Of a DNA stretch of 40,349 nucleotides, positions 1 through 8,735 are shown piece by piece; within the stretch, counting starts at the first letter, position 1, and every line of letters starts with the position of its first letter. The position numbers were made by a program, and so were the translations under genes. Source of the stretch: Bacteroidota bacterium (GTDB lineage: Bacteria; Bacteroidota; Bacteroidia; Cytophagales; Cyclobacteriaceae); assembly GCA_027592755.1 (NCBI GenBank), contig JAQCLE010000029.1:1-40349 (forward strand), in the 5' to 3' direction. The notes under the pieces were generated by a model. That model did not search any database. It was not told the DNA's origin and saw nothing but the letters and a program-made list of their open reading frames with translations.

Positions 1-25
1 ATTATCAAGCAGATGCACTCATTTT

Positions 26-289
26 TTACCCCTTATAATCTCTAATTTCTAATTCACACAACGGGTTAATCTTAATTTCACCAGAGATGAATTCATCATT
101 AGTATATGGCGACCCGGTATAATCTTTAGGCTGATCCTCAGAATAAATATCTTTTTCTCTGAGTTTACGAAGTATTAAATCATCCAGATTACTGCCAAAA
201 TTCAAGTCTTGTGCACCAATTGAGTACATTCCAAAAAAAGTAAATAAACTTATGATTATTATAGATTTCAATTTCATTGAACTATTCAT
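26..289 (-). CDS. Small secreted protein of unknown function
   Basis: An 87-residue protein that I do not recognise. It starts at an ATG and has a clear signal peptide: a Lys-containing start, a hydrophobic run near residues 8-24 and a likely cleavage after the Ala of GAQ near residue 26. The mature part is only about 60 residues, polar and charged, with one Cys near its end. It is probably periplasmic or surface exposed. It is transcribed away from the operon that starts at 577. The reading frame is complete, ending in TAA. The signal peptide makes it a likely real gene, but nothing points to a role. Confidence 0.6.
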   Translation of the reverse strand: MNSSMKLKSIIIISLFTFFGMYSIGAQDLNFGSNLDDLILRKLREKDIYSEDQPKDYTGSPYTNDEFISGEIKINPLCELEIRDYKG

Positions 290-576
290 TTTAGCAAGTA
301 TAAATTAATGACTTCTGTGTTACGAAATAATTGATTAAGGGTTCTTAAATTGACTCGGGTTTAAAGTAGACTGTCAAAGAAACCGGAGACTTTAATATTT
401 TGGCATTATATCTCCAATTAAGTTTTCAAACAATCGATTTTATTTAATTTCACCAAATTGACATTTGACCAGTTCTTTAACTATGAAATTATTGCCAATG
501 GGGTTATAAAGATATCTGCCTGTACTTTGGCAATCCCAAAACACTATTTTCTAATTGGCCTAAACGTATCCAAGCT
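290..576. promoter_or_regulatory. Divergent intergenic region with inverted repeat
   Basis: This 287-base AT-rich gap separates two divergent genes and must hold promoters for both. Near the plus-strand gene there is an exact 8-base inverted repeat, ATTGCCAA at 491-498 and TTGGCAAT at 527-534. The right arm overlaps TACTTTGG, a near match to the Bacteroidota -7 element TAnnTTTG. A similar TTGCCAA/TTGGCAA pair lies at 14544-14562. An operator for the 577-9968 operon is possible but unproven. Confidence 0.35.
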
Positions 577-3500
577 ATGATCAAAATTCTACACCATATC
601 TTCCTGGCAATAATTATTACCATCGGGTTGACCTTTTGCCAGCAGAATAAGAAAGGTATTTTAACGCTTAAAAAAGGGAATAATATCGTTTTGGTTGGTA
701 ATAATCTCTGCTCAAGGATGATGAACTTCGGTTATTTCGAAACTGAACTTCAGCTCAGATACCCTGACAGTCTTCTTTTTATTAGGAACATATGCGATGG
801 TGGGAATACACCTGGTTTTAGACCACACTCTGCACGTAAATCCCCTTGGGCATTTCCAGGGGCAGAAGAATTTGAGCATGAATCAGGAATGAAGATTCAT
901 TTTGAGGAAGACGATGGATTTGGTCATTCAGCAACCATAGGTCATTTTGAGACACCGGATCAATGGATTACCCGTTTGAAGACTGATATTATCATTGCTT
1001 TTTTTGGTTACAATGAATCGTTCGAAGGCCCCGATGGTTTGGAAAATTATAAATCTGAACTGCAAGCTTTTATAAAGCATACTTTAAGTCAGAAATACAA
1101 TGGATCGGAACCACCTCAATTGGCGCTGGTGTCACCTATCGCTTTTGAGGACCTCTCACAAAAAATGGATTTACCAAATGGTAAAACTGAAAATAAAAAC
1201 TTAGCACTCTATACAGAAGCCATGCAAGAGGTAGCTGCCGCCAATGGTATAGCATTAGTGGATGCCTTTGGACCATCTTTAACCTGGTACACATCAGATA
1301 AAGAGGATCTTACTGCCGATGGATCACAGTTGAATGATTTTGGCTATCAAAAATTTTCGAAATTTTTAGTCGATCAGATTTTCGGAGAGACCAAAAACAA
1401 TGCAGTTGAAAACCGTCAACTTGTACTTGATGCCGTAAAGGAAAAAAATTGGTTTTGGCACAACGATTTCAAAATACCAAATGGCGTGCATGCTTATGGA
1501 AGACGTTACGACCCGTTTGGGCCTGACAACTACCCAGCAGAAATCGAGAAAATCCGTCAGATGACGGCCATACGGGATACGGCAATCTGGCAAGCTTTGA
1601 AAGGTAAAAAAATGGATTTGGCCATTAGTGATGCTCGAACCAAAATTCTTCCTCCCGTCGAAACCAACTATAAATTAAGCGAGAAAAATGGTGACCCTGC
1701 CTACTTGTATGGAGACGATGCTTTGGCGAAAATTAAAGTTGCTCCCGGCTATAAAATTGACCTCTTTGCTTCTGAAGAGGAATTCAATGATTTGGCTAAT
1801 CCGGTGCAGTTGTCATTTGACAACAAGGGCCGGCTGTGGGTAGCGGTAATGCCCAGTTACCCCCATTACAAACCAGGAGACAGCAAACCTAACGATAAGC
1901 TGATTATTCTGGAAGACACAGACGGTGATAATAAAGCCGACAAGCAAACCACTTTCGCAGATGGTTTACACCTAACCATTGGTTTTGAATTTGCTCCTGA
2001 AGGTGTCTACTTGTCTCAGGGCACCAATCTCGTCCTTTTGAAAGATACTGATGGTGATGACAAAGCTGATGTTACTGAAATCATACTCAGTGGCTTTGAT
2101 GATCACGATACTCATCACGCAATCAGTGCCTTCTGTGCTGATCCCTCCGGGGCAATCTATATGGGAGAGGGCGTTTTTCTTCATACGAATGTGGAAACAT
2201 CTTATGGGCCGGTATATGGTTCTAACGGCGGATTTTACAGGTATAGTCCGCAGAGGCACCACCTGGAAAAAACTGCGCAACTTCCAATACCCAATCCATG
2301 GGGCATAGCATTTGATGATTGGGGCCAGAATTTCTTTAGCCATACTTCCGGGCCCGATGTTACCTGGATGATGCCAGGGACAATCAAACCTCGTTATGGT
2401 GTAGGGTCACCAAATCCGGCGAACCTAATCGAACGAGAGCACCTTGTACGCCCCACTTCGGGCCTTGAATTCGTATCAAGTCGACATTTTCCCGATGATA
2501 CCCAAGGAGATTTACTTGTTAGCAATACCATTGGCTTTTTGGGAACAAAACAACATTCGATGGTTGACGACGATGCCTCGGCAGGTTATACCAGTAAACA
2601 CCATCAGGACCTGGTTTTCGCAAGCGACAAAAATTTTCGTCCAGTAGACATGGAGTTTGCTCCTGATGGCTCTCTGTATCTTATTGACTGGCACAATGTG
2701 CTTATTGGGCATATGCAGCACAATGCCCGTGATCCACTCCGCGACCATGTGCATGGAAGGGTTTACCGTATTACTTACCCTTCACGTCCACTGGTGGTTC
2801 CAGCTCAGGTGGCTGGTGCGAGCATCAAGATTTTACTGGATAATTTAAAGTTGCCAGAATACCGCACACGCTATCGTTCACGCCGGGAGCTTCGAGGACA
2901 CCCAGGTAACGAAGTTCTTGATCATCTGAAATTATGGATTTCAGAACTTGACCAGAACGACTCGAATTACGAACATTATTTGTTGGAAGCGCTATGGGTA
3001 ACATGGGGACTTAACCAAATTGATGAGTCCTTGCTGCGCCAATTACTTAATGCCAAAGATTTTAGGGCGAGGGCTGCTGCTGTTCGCGTACTCAGGTATG
3101 GAGGACATCAGATAACTGATCAACCAGATTTACTCATGCTCGCGGCACAGGACGATAATCCCCGCGTGAGATTAGAGGCACTTGTTGCTGCCTCCTGGCT
3201 TGGCAAAGTGGTGGGCCTGCCCATTGTATTAGAAGCAGGCAAAAAGGGTTTGGATAGTTGGACGGAGAAGCCTTATCAATCCGCCGTTGCACACTTAAAC
3301 GATTATAGAGCGGGGCAGGAACCAAAAGTTAGTATAAAAACCAATCTCACGGGAAAAGATCGCGAGATGTTTGAAAAGGGAAAATTGATTTATGAGAAAG
3401 AAGGGTATTGTGGTACATGCCATCAACCAGATGGCAATGGTTTAACCGCATCTGGCTTCCCTCCTCTTGCTGGAACGAAATGGACTCTTGGCAGTGAGGA

Positions 3501-3771
3501 AAGGTTAATAAAACTAACCTTGAACGGATTATTAGGTCCAATTGAAGTACTTGGTAAAGAATATCCGGGACAAGTTCCAATGACGCCATTTAGAGGATTA
3601 TTAAAAGATGATGAAATGGCAGCAGTTTTAACCTATATAAGAAACTCATTTGGCAACGAAGCTTCGGTTATATCGACTGAAAAAGTAAGTGAGATTCGTG
3701 CCAAAACAGAGAATGAAACAGGTTTTTATTCGCCAGGAGACTTACTCAAAACGCATCCACATGACAATTGA
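577..3771 (+). CDS. PVC-type membrane-bound dehydrogenase with SGNH-like and cytochrome c domains
   Basis: This 1064-residue exported protein has a hydrophobic start ending in a Cys near residue 21, lipoprotein-like but with Phe before the Cys. Residues about 36-270 form an SGNH-hydrolase-like domain that appears degenerate: block I reads GNNL without the usual Ser, and the block V site reads DGSQ where DxxH is expected. Residues about 385-760 match the putative membrane-bound dehydrogenase (beta-propeller) family and contain two DTDGD calcium-like loops. HEAT-like helices follow (about 775-905). The C-terminus is a c-type cytochrome with CGTCH near residue 945 and a possible axial Met in QVPMTP. 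It probably oxidises an organic substrate in the periplasm or outer envelope and passes electrons to its own haem. It heads the run reaching 9968. The substrate cannot be read from the sequence. Confidence 0.85.
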   Translation: MIKILHHIFLAIIITIGLTFCQQNKKGILTLKKGNNIVLVGNNLCSRMMNFGYFETELQLRYPDSLLFIRNICDGGNTPGFRPHSARKSPWAFPGAEEFEHESGMKIHFEEDDGFGHSATIGHFETPDQWITRLKTDIIIAFFGYNESFEGPDGLENYKSELQAFIKHTLSQKYNGSEPPQLALVSPIAFEDLSQKMDLPNGKTENKNLALYTEAMQEVAAANGIALVDAFGPSLTWYTSDKEDLTADGSQLNDFGYQKFSKFLVDQIFGETKNNAVENRQLVLDAVKEKNWFWHNDFKIPNGVHAYGRRYDPFGPDNYPAEIEKIRQMTAIRDTAIWQALKGKKMDLAISDARTKILPPVETNYKLSEKNGDPAYLYGDDALAKIKVAPGYKIDLFASEEEFNDLANPVQLSFDNKGRLWVAVMPSYPHYKPGDSKPNDKLIILEDTDGDNKADKQTTFADGLHLTIGFEFAPEGVYLSQGTNLVLLKDTDGDDKADVTEIILSGFDDHDTHHAISAFCADPSGAIYMGEGVFLHTNVETSYGPVYGSNGGFYRYSPQRHHLEKTAQLPIPNPWGIAFDDWGQNFFSHTSGPDVTWMMPGTIKPRYGVGSPNPANLIEREHLVRPTSGLEFVSSRHFPDDTQGDLLVSNTIGFLGTKQHSMVDDDASAGYTSKHHQDLVFASDKNFRPVDMEFAPDGSLYLIDWHNVLIGHMQHNARDPLRDHVHGRVYRITYPSRPLVVPAQVAGASIKILLDNLKLPEYRTRYRSRRELRGHPGNEVLDHLKLWISELDQNDSNYEHYLLEALWVTWGLNQIDESLLRQLLNAKDFRARAAAVRVLRYGGHQITDQPDLLMLAAQDDNPRVRLEALVAASWLGKVVGLPIVLEAGKKGLDSWTEKPYQSAVAHLNDYRAGQEPKVSIKTNLTGKDREMFEKGKLIYEKEGYCGTCHQPDGNGLTASGFPPLAGTKWTLGSEERLIKLTLNGLLGPIEVLGKEYPGQVPMTPFRGLLKDDEMAAVLTYIRNSFGNEASVISTEKVSEIRAKTENETGFYSPGDLLKTHPHDN

Positions 3772-3811
3772 TATTAGTACAATGATTAAATCTTTTTGTT
3801 GATCGATCACA

Positions 3812-4990
3812 ATGAAACTAACCAAACTACCTTTTAACTTCATTCCTATTGCCCTATTGATATTCTGTTTTAGCGGCAATATTTTTGCCCAAAGTTTAAA
3901 GAAAAACCTGTCTTTCACACCCCAACTATTGTGTATAGATAATAACGAAGCTTGTGCCATCGCTGATATTAATAAAGATGGACTGGCTGATGTAGTCGCT
4001 GGTCGACTCTGGTTTGCAACCCCTGACTTTGTCCCTCGCCCACTTCGTGCCATTGATGTTCATCCCCCGGATTATGCAAAAAACAATGGTGAACACACCT
4101 GGGATATTGATGGCGATGGTTGGCAGGATGTTGTAACCACCGGCTGGGGTGAAACCAGAATATTATGGTATAAAAACCCGGGAATTGTCGATCTAGAAAA
4201 GGGATTGCCCTGGAAAGAATACACCCTGGCTGATGTTGGTCATGGCGATGGTGAACTTGGTTCCTTTGTGGATATTAATGCCGATGGACGTCCTGAGTAT
4301 ATTGTTAATAGCTATGTCAAAACCAATCCATTCACCATTTGGCGGCTTGACAAGGATTCCAATAATGCACCAATCATGATAAGTACAGAAATCGGACCCC
4401 GAAACAGTCACGGTGTTGGCTTTGGCGATATTAACGGAGATGGCAGGACAGATATTCTTTTTGATGAAGGATGGTACGAGCAACCCAGGCAAAATATCTG
4501 GGGTGGTAACTGGTTTTGGCACCGGGACTGGAATTTGAAGGATGGAAGTTGTCCGATGCAAATAGTCGATCTTAATGGTGATGGTCGCAACGACTTTATT
4601 TGGGGGCGAGGTCACGACTATGGCCTGTATTGGTTCGAGCAGGGCCAATCCATCAAGGACGCTACTACATGGACACAACATTTAATCGATTCAACATGGT
4701 CGCAGGCTCACGCCCTATCCTGGGCCGATCTGGACAGCGACGGTCAGGATGAACTAATAACAGGCAAACGTATAAAAGCACACAGTGGCAAAGACCCGGG
4801 ATCTGATGATCCGGCATTCATCTATCGCTACATCTGGAATAAATCTCTTCAGAAATTCAATCGGGAAGAAATAGGCAAGGGCAATATTGGCACCGGACTG
4901 GTTATCAGGGTTGCTGACCTAAATAATGATGGGCGTAAGGATATTATAATGGCAGGGAAAACAGGCACCTACATTTTATGGCAGAAATGA
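3812..4990 (+). CDS. Secreted FG-GAP/VCBS repeat beta-propeller protein
   Basis: A 392-residue protein with a signal peptide ending in FAQ near residue 27. The rest is built from seven repeats with a calcium-loop signature, for example DINKDGLADVV, DIDGDGWQDVV, DINADGRPEYI, DINGDGRTDIL, DLNGDGRNDFI, DLDSDGQDELI and DLNNDGRKDII. Seven such motifs fit a seven-bladed FG-GAP propeller. Proteins of this type usually bind ligands or partners rather than catalyse reactions. It lies 40 bases after the dehydrogenase and is probably cotranscribed with it, so a substrate-binding or scaffolding role for that enzyme is a reasonable inference. Confidence 0.85.
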   Translation: MKLTKLPFNFIPIALLIFCFSGNIFAQSLKKNLSFTPQLLCIDNNEACAIADINKDGLADVVAGRLWFATPDFVPRPLRAIDVHPPDYAKNNGEHTWDIDGDGWQDVVTTGWGETRILWYKNPGIVDLEKGLPWKEYTLADVGHGDGELGSFVDINADGRPEYIVNSYVKTNPFTIWRLDKDSNNAPIMISTEIGPRNSHGVGFGDINGDGRTDILFDEGWYEQPRQNIWGGNWFWHRDWNLKDGSCPMQIVDLNGDGRNDFIWGRGHDYGLYWFEQGQSIKDATTWTQHLIDSTWSQAHALSWADLDSDGQDELITGKRIKAHSGKDPGSDDPAFIYRYIWNKSLQKFNREEIGKGNIGTGLVIRVADLNNDGRKDIIMAGKTGTYILWQK

Positions 4991-5042
4991 AAAGACTATC
5001 AATACGCAAGAAAGTTTTTTTATACAACCCAATGCTCTTCTG

Positions 5043-5813
5043 ATGGATCCGTCAATTAACTATGTTCAAAAAGGCAAAGGCATTCCATTTGTCTTCCAAC
5101 ATGGATTGGGGGCTAACATTACTCAAGCTAAGAGTTTATTTGCACCACTTAAAAATGTAACATTCATTTCAATGGATTGCCCGGGGCATGGTGCTTCTCC
5201 AATTAGTGCAACATTTGTTCCCTCATTTGATTATTATGCCAATCAATTACTCAGTTTGTTGGATTATCTTAAGGTTAAAGAAGCCATCTTCGGTGGCATC
5301 TCCATGGGTGCAGGAATTGCATTAAACATTGCCCTGAGATTTCCCGAAAGAGTCAATGCGCTGGTTTTGGTTAGGCCCGCCTGGGCAGATAAGGGCAAAC
5401 CTGAAAATCTTGCCATTTTATTGGAAGTAGCGAAAAACATGGGAAAGCAAAATGGAGTGATGGTCTATAAAGAGAATCCCGTTTTTAAGCACATAGAAAA
5501 AACACTGCCACTTGCCGCTCAATCCTTGCTGGGTCTTTTCGACCCGTCACAAAGTCCAGAGTTTCCCAGGGTGCTTCAGAAAATGGTTGAGGACAGGCCT
5601 TTTGAAGATATTGCTCAATTGCAAAAAATTAACAAGCCCTGTCTGATCATTGGCAATGATCATGATCCTCTTCACCCATTTGAAATGGCAGAACATATTC
5701 ACCAAAATATTCCAGAAAGTCGGTTATCTAAAGTAGCCTCACGATATTTGGATGAATCAGAGCATGCAAAATCAGTCAATCAATTAGTTTCAACATTTAT
5801 AGCTACACTATGA
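5043..5813 (+). CDS. Alpha/beta hydrolase
   Basis: A 256-residue soluble hydrolase of the alpha/beta fold with no signal peptide. The oxyanion region is near FQHGLG, the nucleophile elbow GISMG places Ser at residue 87, the acid is probably an Asp in GNDHDP, and the catalytic His is probably in SEHAK near the C-terminus. Its stop codon overlaps the next gene's start as ATGA (5810-5813), so the two are probably translationally coupled. In an operon with a dehydrogenase upstream and an aldolase downstream, lactone opening or ester hydrolysis on a sugar-acid intermediate is a plausible role, but this is inference. Confidence 0.85.
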   Translation: MDPSINYVQKGKGIPFVFQHGLGANITQAKSLFAPLKNVTFISMDCPGHGASPISATFVPSFDYYANQLLSLLDYLKVKEAIFGGISMGAGIALNIALRFPERVNALVLVRPAWADKGKPENLAILLEVAKNMGKQNGVMVYKENPVFKHIEKTLPLAAQSLLGLFDPSQSPEFPRVLQKMVEDRPFEDIAQLQKINKPCLIIGNDHDPLHPFEMAEHIHQNIPESRLSKVASRYLDESEHAKSVNQLVSTFIATL

Positions 5814-7780
5814 AGAGCATTTGGAAGGAGAATGAAGCCAAGAAGTTCAAAGGCAACCTGCTCAAACTGAGAGTTTATACCTCGCAATTATTGGGTAAAA
5901 ATGAGGATTTAGTAATGCACGGGGGAGGTAACACTTCAGTGAAAATCAATGAGAAAAACATATTCGGAGAGAAAGAAGACATACTTTATGTAAAAGGAAG
6001 TGGCTGGGATCTAGGTACAATCGAAGCTGCAGGTTTTGCCCCCGTCAAACTAAAGGCGCTTCAACAGCTTGCTGATTTAGATTCTTTGACCGATGTCGAA
6101 ATGGTCAAATACCAACGCATGGCCATGACGGACCCAGCGGCTCCAAATCCATCAGTTGAAGCTATATTGCATGCCATAATTCCGTACACCTTTGTCGATC
6201 ATACCCATGCCGATGCGGTGGTAACAGTAACCAATACCCCTGGTGGTAAAGAGAGAATTGAAGAAATCTATGGTGAGAAAATACTGATTATTCCATATGT
6301 CATGCCTGGCTTTATTTTGGCCAAAGAAATTTATAACATGACCAAAGGGATTGATTGGGACAAGTTGGATGGAATGATTTTAATGAACCACGGCGTATTC
6401 ACTTTTCACAATGATCCAAAAGTCAGCTATGAAAAGATGATTGCCATCGTCTCAAAATCGGAAGGATACTTAAAGAAACAAAGCGCCACTCCCATAAAAG
6501 GTACTTCGGGCCGTAAAATCAATACCCTTCATATTGCTGACATCAGAAAGCAAGTTTCTGAAATTTGGGGAAAGCCCGTTTTGACAAGAACTGATGATTC
6601 TTCGGAGTCTGTTGCCTTTAGTAATCTACCGGATGTAAAAAAAATAGTTAATCGTGGGCCTCTGACACCGGATCATATCATCCAGACAAAAAGAACCCCC
6701 GTGGTTGTTACCAACAACTTTGAGAAAGACCTATCTGACTATGTCAAAGACTATCTGGATTATTTTGATAAAAACAATACAGGTGAACAAACATTATTGG
6801 ATCAGGCACCTCGATGGGCAATTGTACCAGGTTCAGGATCATTGTCTTTTGGGCCAACAGCCAAAAACCTGACTATTATTGAAGATATCAATCGTCATAC
6901 GAAGAAAGCGATTTACCAGGCTGAAAAACTTGGTGGCTGGAAACCCCTTGGCAAGGCAGACTTATTCGAAATGGAATACTGGAGCCTGGAACAGGCAAAA
7001 CTCAAGAAAGCCGGGAGTAGTAAGCCAATGGAAGGTAAAATTGCGTTAGTAACCGGTGCAGCAAGTGGAATCGGTAAAGCCTGCGTTGAAAGTCTGGTTG
7101 CTGCTGGAGCAGTTGTAGGGGCCATCGATATCGATCCATCAATCAGGACCACTTTCAAAAAGAAAGAGATTCTTGGAATTCAATGTGATGTCACGAGTGA
7201 GAAACAGCTGAGAATTACAATTGAGAAAATTGTTGCTCAGTTCGGGGGAATAGACATGATCATCAGCAGTGCAGGTATTTTCCCCAAAAGCACCAGAATT
7301 GAAAATATGGAAACTAAATTATGGGAAAAGAGTCTTGAGATTAATGTCAGCAGTCATCAAAAGCTTATACAATTGTGTGTCCCTTACCTCAAATTGGGTT
7401 TCGACCCTTCAGTCGTAATTATCGGATCAAAAAATGTTGCTGCGCCAGGCCCTGGAGCTGCCGCTTATTCAGTAGCCAAAGCAGGGTTGGCTCAATTGGG
7501 AAGAGTAGCTGCTCTTGAACTCGGAGAAAATGGAATTCGTGTTAATACAATTCATCCGAATGCTGTTTATGACACTGCCATTTGGACTGATGAAGTATTG
7601 AAAACCAGGGCGAAACATTATAAATTGACTGTGAAAGAGTATAAAACGAACAATGTACTTAAAGTTGAAGTGACATCGAAAGATGTGGCTGATTTGGCAG
7701 TCAGCATGTTAGGAAAGACATTCTCAAAAATTACCGGGGCACAGGTACCTATTGATGGAGGGAATGACAGGGTTATATAG
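5810..7780 (+). CDS. Bifunctional class II aldolase / short-chain dehydrogenase
   Basis: A 656-residue fusion enzyme. Residues about 15-230 are a class II (fuculose/rhamnulose-type) aldolase: HGGGNTSVK is the phosphate-binding segment and the metal ligands are H131 and H133 in HTHAD plus H194 in NHGVF. Residues about 405-656 are an NAD(P)-dependent SDR with TGAASGIG and the YSVAK active site (Y553, K557). The layout matches RhaD-like aldolase/alcohol dehydrogenases, which cleave a ketose phosphate and oxidise the released aldehyde. No rhamnose isomerase or kinase is nearby, so the substrate is probably not plain rhamnose. It overlaps the upstream hydrolase by four bases. Confidence 0.88.
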   Translation: MKSIWKENEAKKFKGNLLKLRVYTSQLLGKNEDLVMHGGGNTSVKINEKNIFGEKEDILYVKGSGWDLGTIEAAGFAPVKLKALQQLADLDSLTDVEMVKYQRMAMTDPAAPNPSVEAILHAIIPYTFVDHTHADAVVTVTNTPGGKERIEEIYGEKILIIPYVMPGFILAKEIYNMTKGIDWDKLDGMILMNHGVFTFHNDPKVSYEKMIAIVSKSEGYLKKQSATPIKGTSGRKINTLHIADIRKQVSEIWGKPVLTRTDDSSESVAFSNLPDVKKIVNRGPLTPDHIIQTKRTPVVVTNNFEKDLSDYVKDYLDYFDKNNTGEQTLLDQAPRWAIVPGSGSLSFGPTAKNLTIIEDINRHTKKAIYQAEKLGGWKPLGKADLFEMEYWSLEQAKLKKAGSSKPMEGKIALVTGAASGIGKACVESLVAAGAVVGAIDIDPSIRTTFKKKEILGIQCDVTSEKQLRITIEKIVAQFGGIDMIISSAGIFPKSTRIENMETKLWEKSLEINVSSHQKLIQLCVPYLKLGFDPSVVIIGSKNVAAPGPGAAAYSVAKAGLAQLGRVAALELGENGIRVNTIHPNAVYDTAIWTDEVLKTRAKHYKLTVKEYKTNNVLKVEVTSKDVADLAVSMLGKTFSKITGAQVPIDGGNDRVI

Positions 7781-7842
7781 CCTCAAACAAGGGACTATTA
7801 GAAATATGGGCCTATTCCAATTTAAATTTTTAATTGACAAAC

Positions 7843-8709
7843 ATGATTGTACCACGAACATCGAGAGAAGAAATACTCCGAAAGCTTAGAAAAAAAGTTG
7901 AGGACCGAATTCCGATTTACATTGCGAGTGCCGGAAGTGGGCTTGTAGCCAAACTATTGGAAAAAGCTGGCGTTGACTGCATCAATACCTTTTCAGGAGC
8001 CCGTCTTAGAGCAAACGGCATGGGCACAATGTCGATGTTGTGGCCAATACTGGATTCCAATAAGCAAACAATGGATTACACACGTGAAGACATCATGCCG
8101 GCCATCAAGGGTGATTCATTTATTTGTGCCTGTCTGAATGCCAACGACCCATTAAAAGATATGAGAATGGTATTGAACGATTGTAAGGCGATGGGAGTAT
8201 TCTCTGCCTCGAACATTGGCCCCTCCATTAGTTACGTGGATAAAGACAGTGAAATATTCAAAGTGCTTACCAAGAGCGGAATAACGCTCGATAATGAAAT
8301 TGAAATGCTGAAACTGGCTAAAGAAATGGATATGGTTTCAATTGGCCTGGCTTTTAACACCGAAGACAGTCTTCGAATAATGGAAGAAGCCCAGCCAGAT
8401 ATCTTTTGTTTCCATGCCGGTACTACAAAAGGAGGTCTTTCAGGGTATGATTCCGGAGAAACCATAGAACAAACTACGGCTCGAACTGAGGAAGCCAATC
8501 AGCAGTTACGAAAGATAAAGCCGGATGTAATGCTGATTGCCCATGGGGCAGCAATGGAAGACCCGGATGACGCACAGTACATTCTCAATAATACAAGTTG
8601 CGACGGTATCTGGACCGGGTCGTCAACGGAGCGCATTCCCATTGAAAAAGCAGTGTTTGAAACAGCCCGGAAATTCGCTGATTTGAGATTTACGGATAGT
8701 AAGAACTAA
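7843..8709 (+). CDS. Phosphoenolpyruvate hydrolase-family TIM-barrel protein
   Basis: A 288-residue cytoplasmic protein of the PEP_hydrolase/TIM-barrel family, recognised from IPIYIASAGSGLVAK near the start, CFHAGTTKGGLSGY in the middle and IAHGAAMEDP and GSSTERIPIE towards the end. The family is distantly related to PEP mutase/isocitrate lyase barrels and is often encoded beside, or fused to, UPF0261/Tm-1-like domains; the next gene here is exactly that. I chose the ATG at 7843 (MIVPRTSREE) over a TTG three codons upstream. The true reaction of the family is poorly established. Together with the upstream aldolase it may process a C3 or C4 carboxylate, which is inference. Confidence 0.82.
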   Translation: MIVPRTSREEILRKLRKKVEDRIPIYIASAGSGLVAKLLEKAGVDCINTFSGARLRANGMGTMSMLWPILDSNKQTMDYTREDIMPAIKGDSFICACLNANDPLKDMRMVLNDCKAMGVFSASNIGPSISYVDKDSEIFKVLTKSGITLDNEIEMLKLAKEMDMVSIGLAFNTEDSLRIMEEAQPDIFCFHAGTTKGGLSGYDSGETIEQTTARTEEANQQLRKIKPDVMLIAHGAAMEDPDDAQYILNNTSCDGIWTGSSTERIPIEKAVFETARKFADLRFTDSKN

Positions 8710-8735
8710 TAATCAAGGCAACAAGCCTCTATCAA

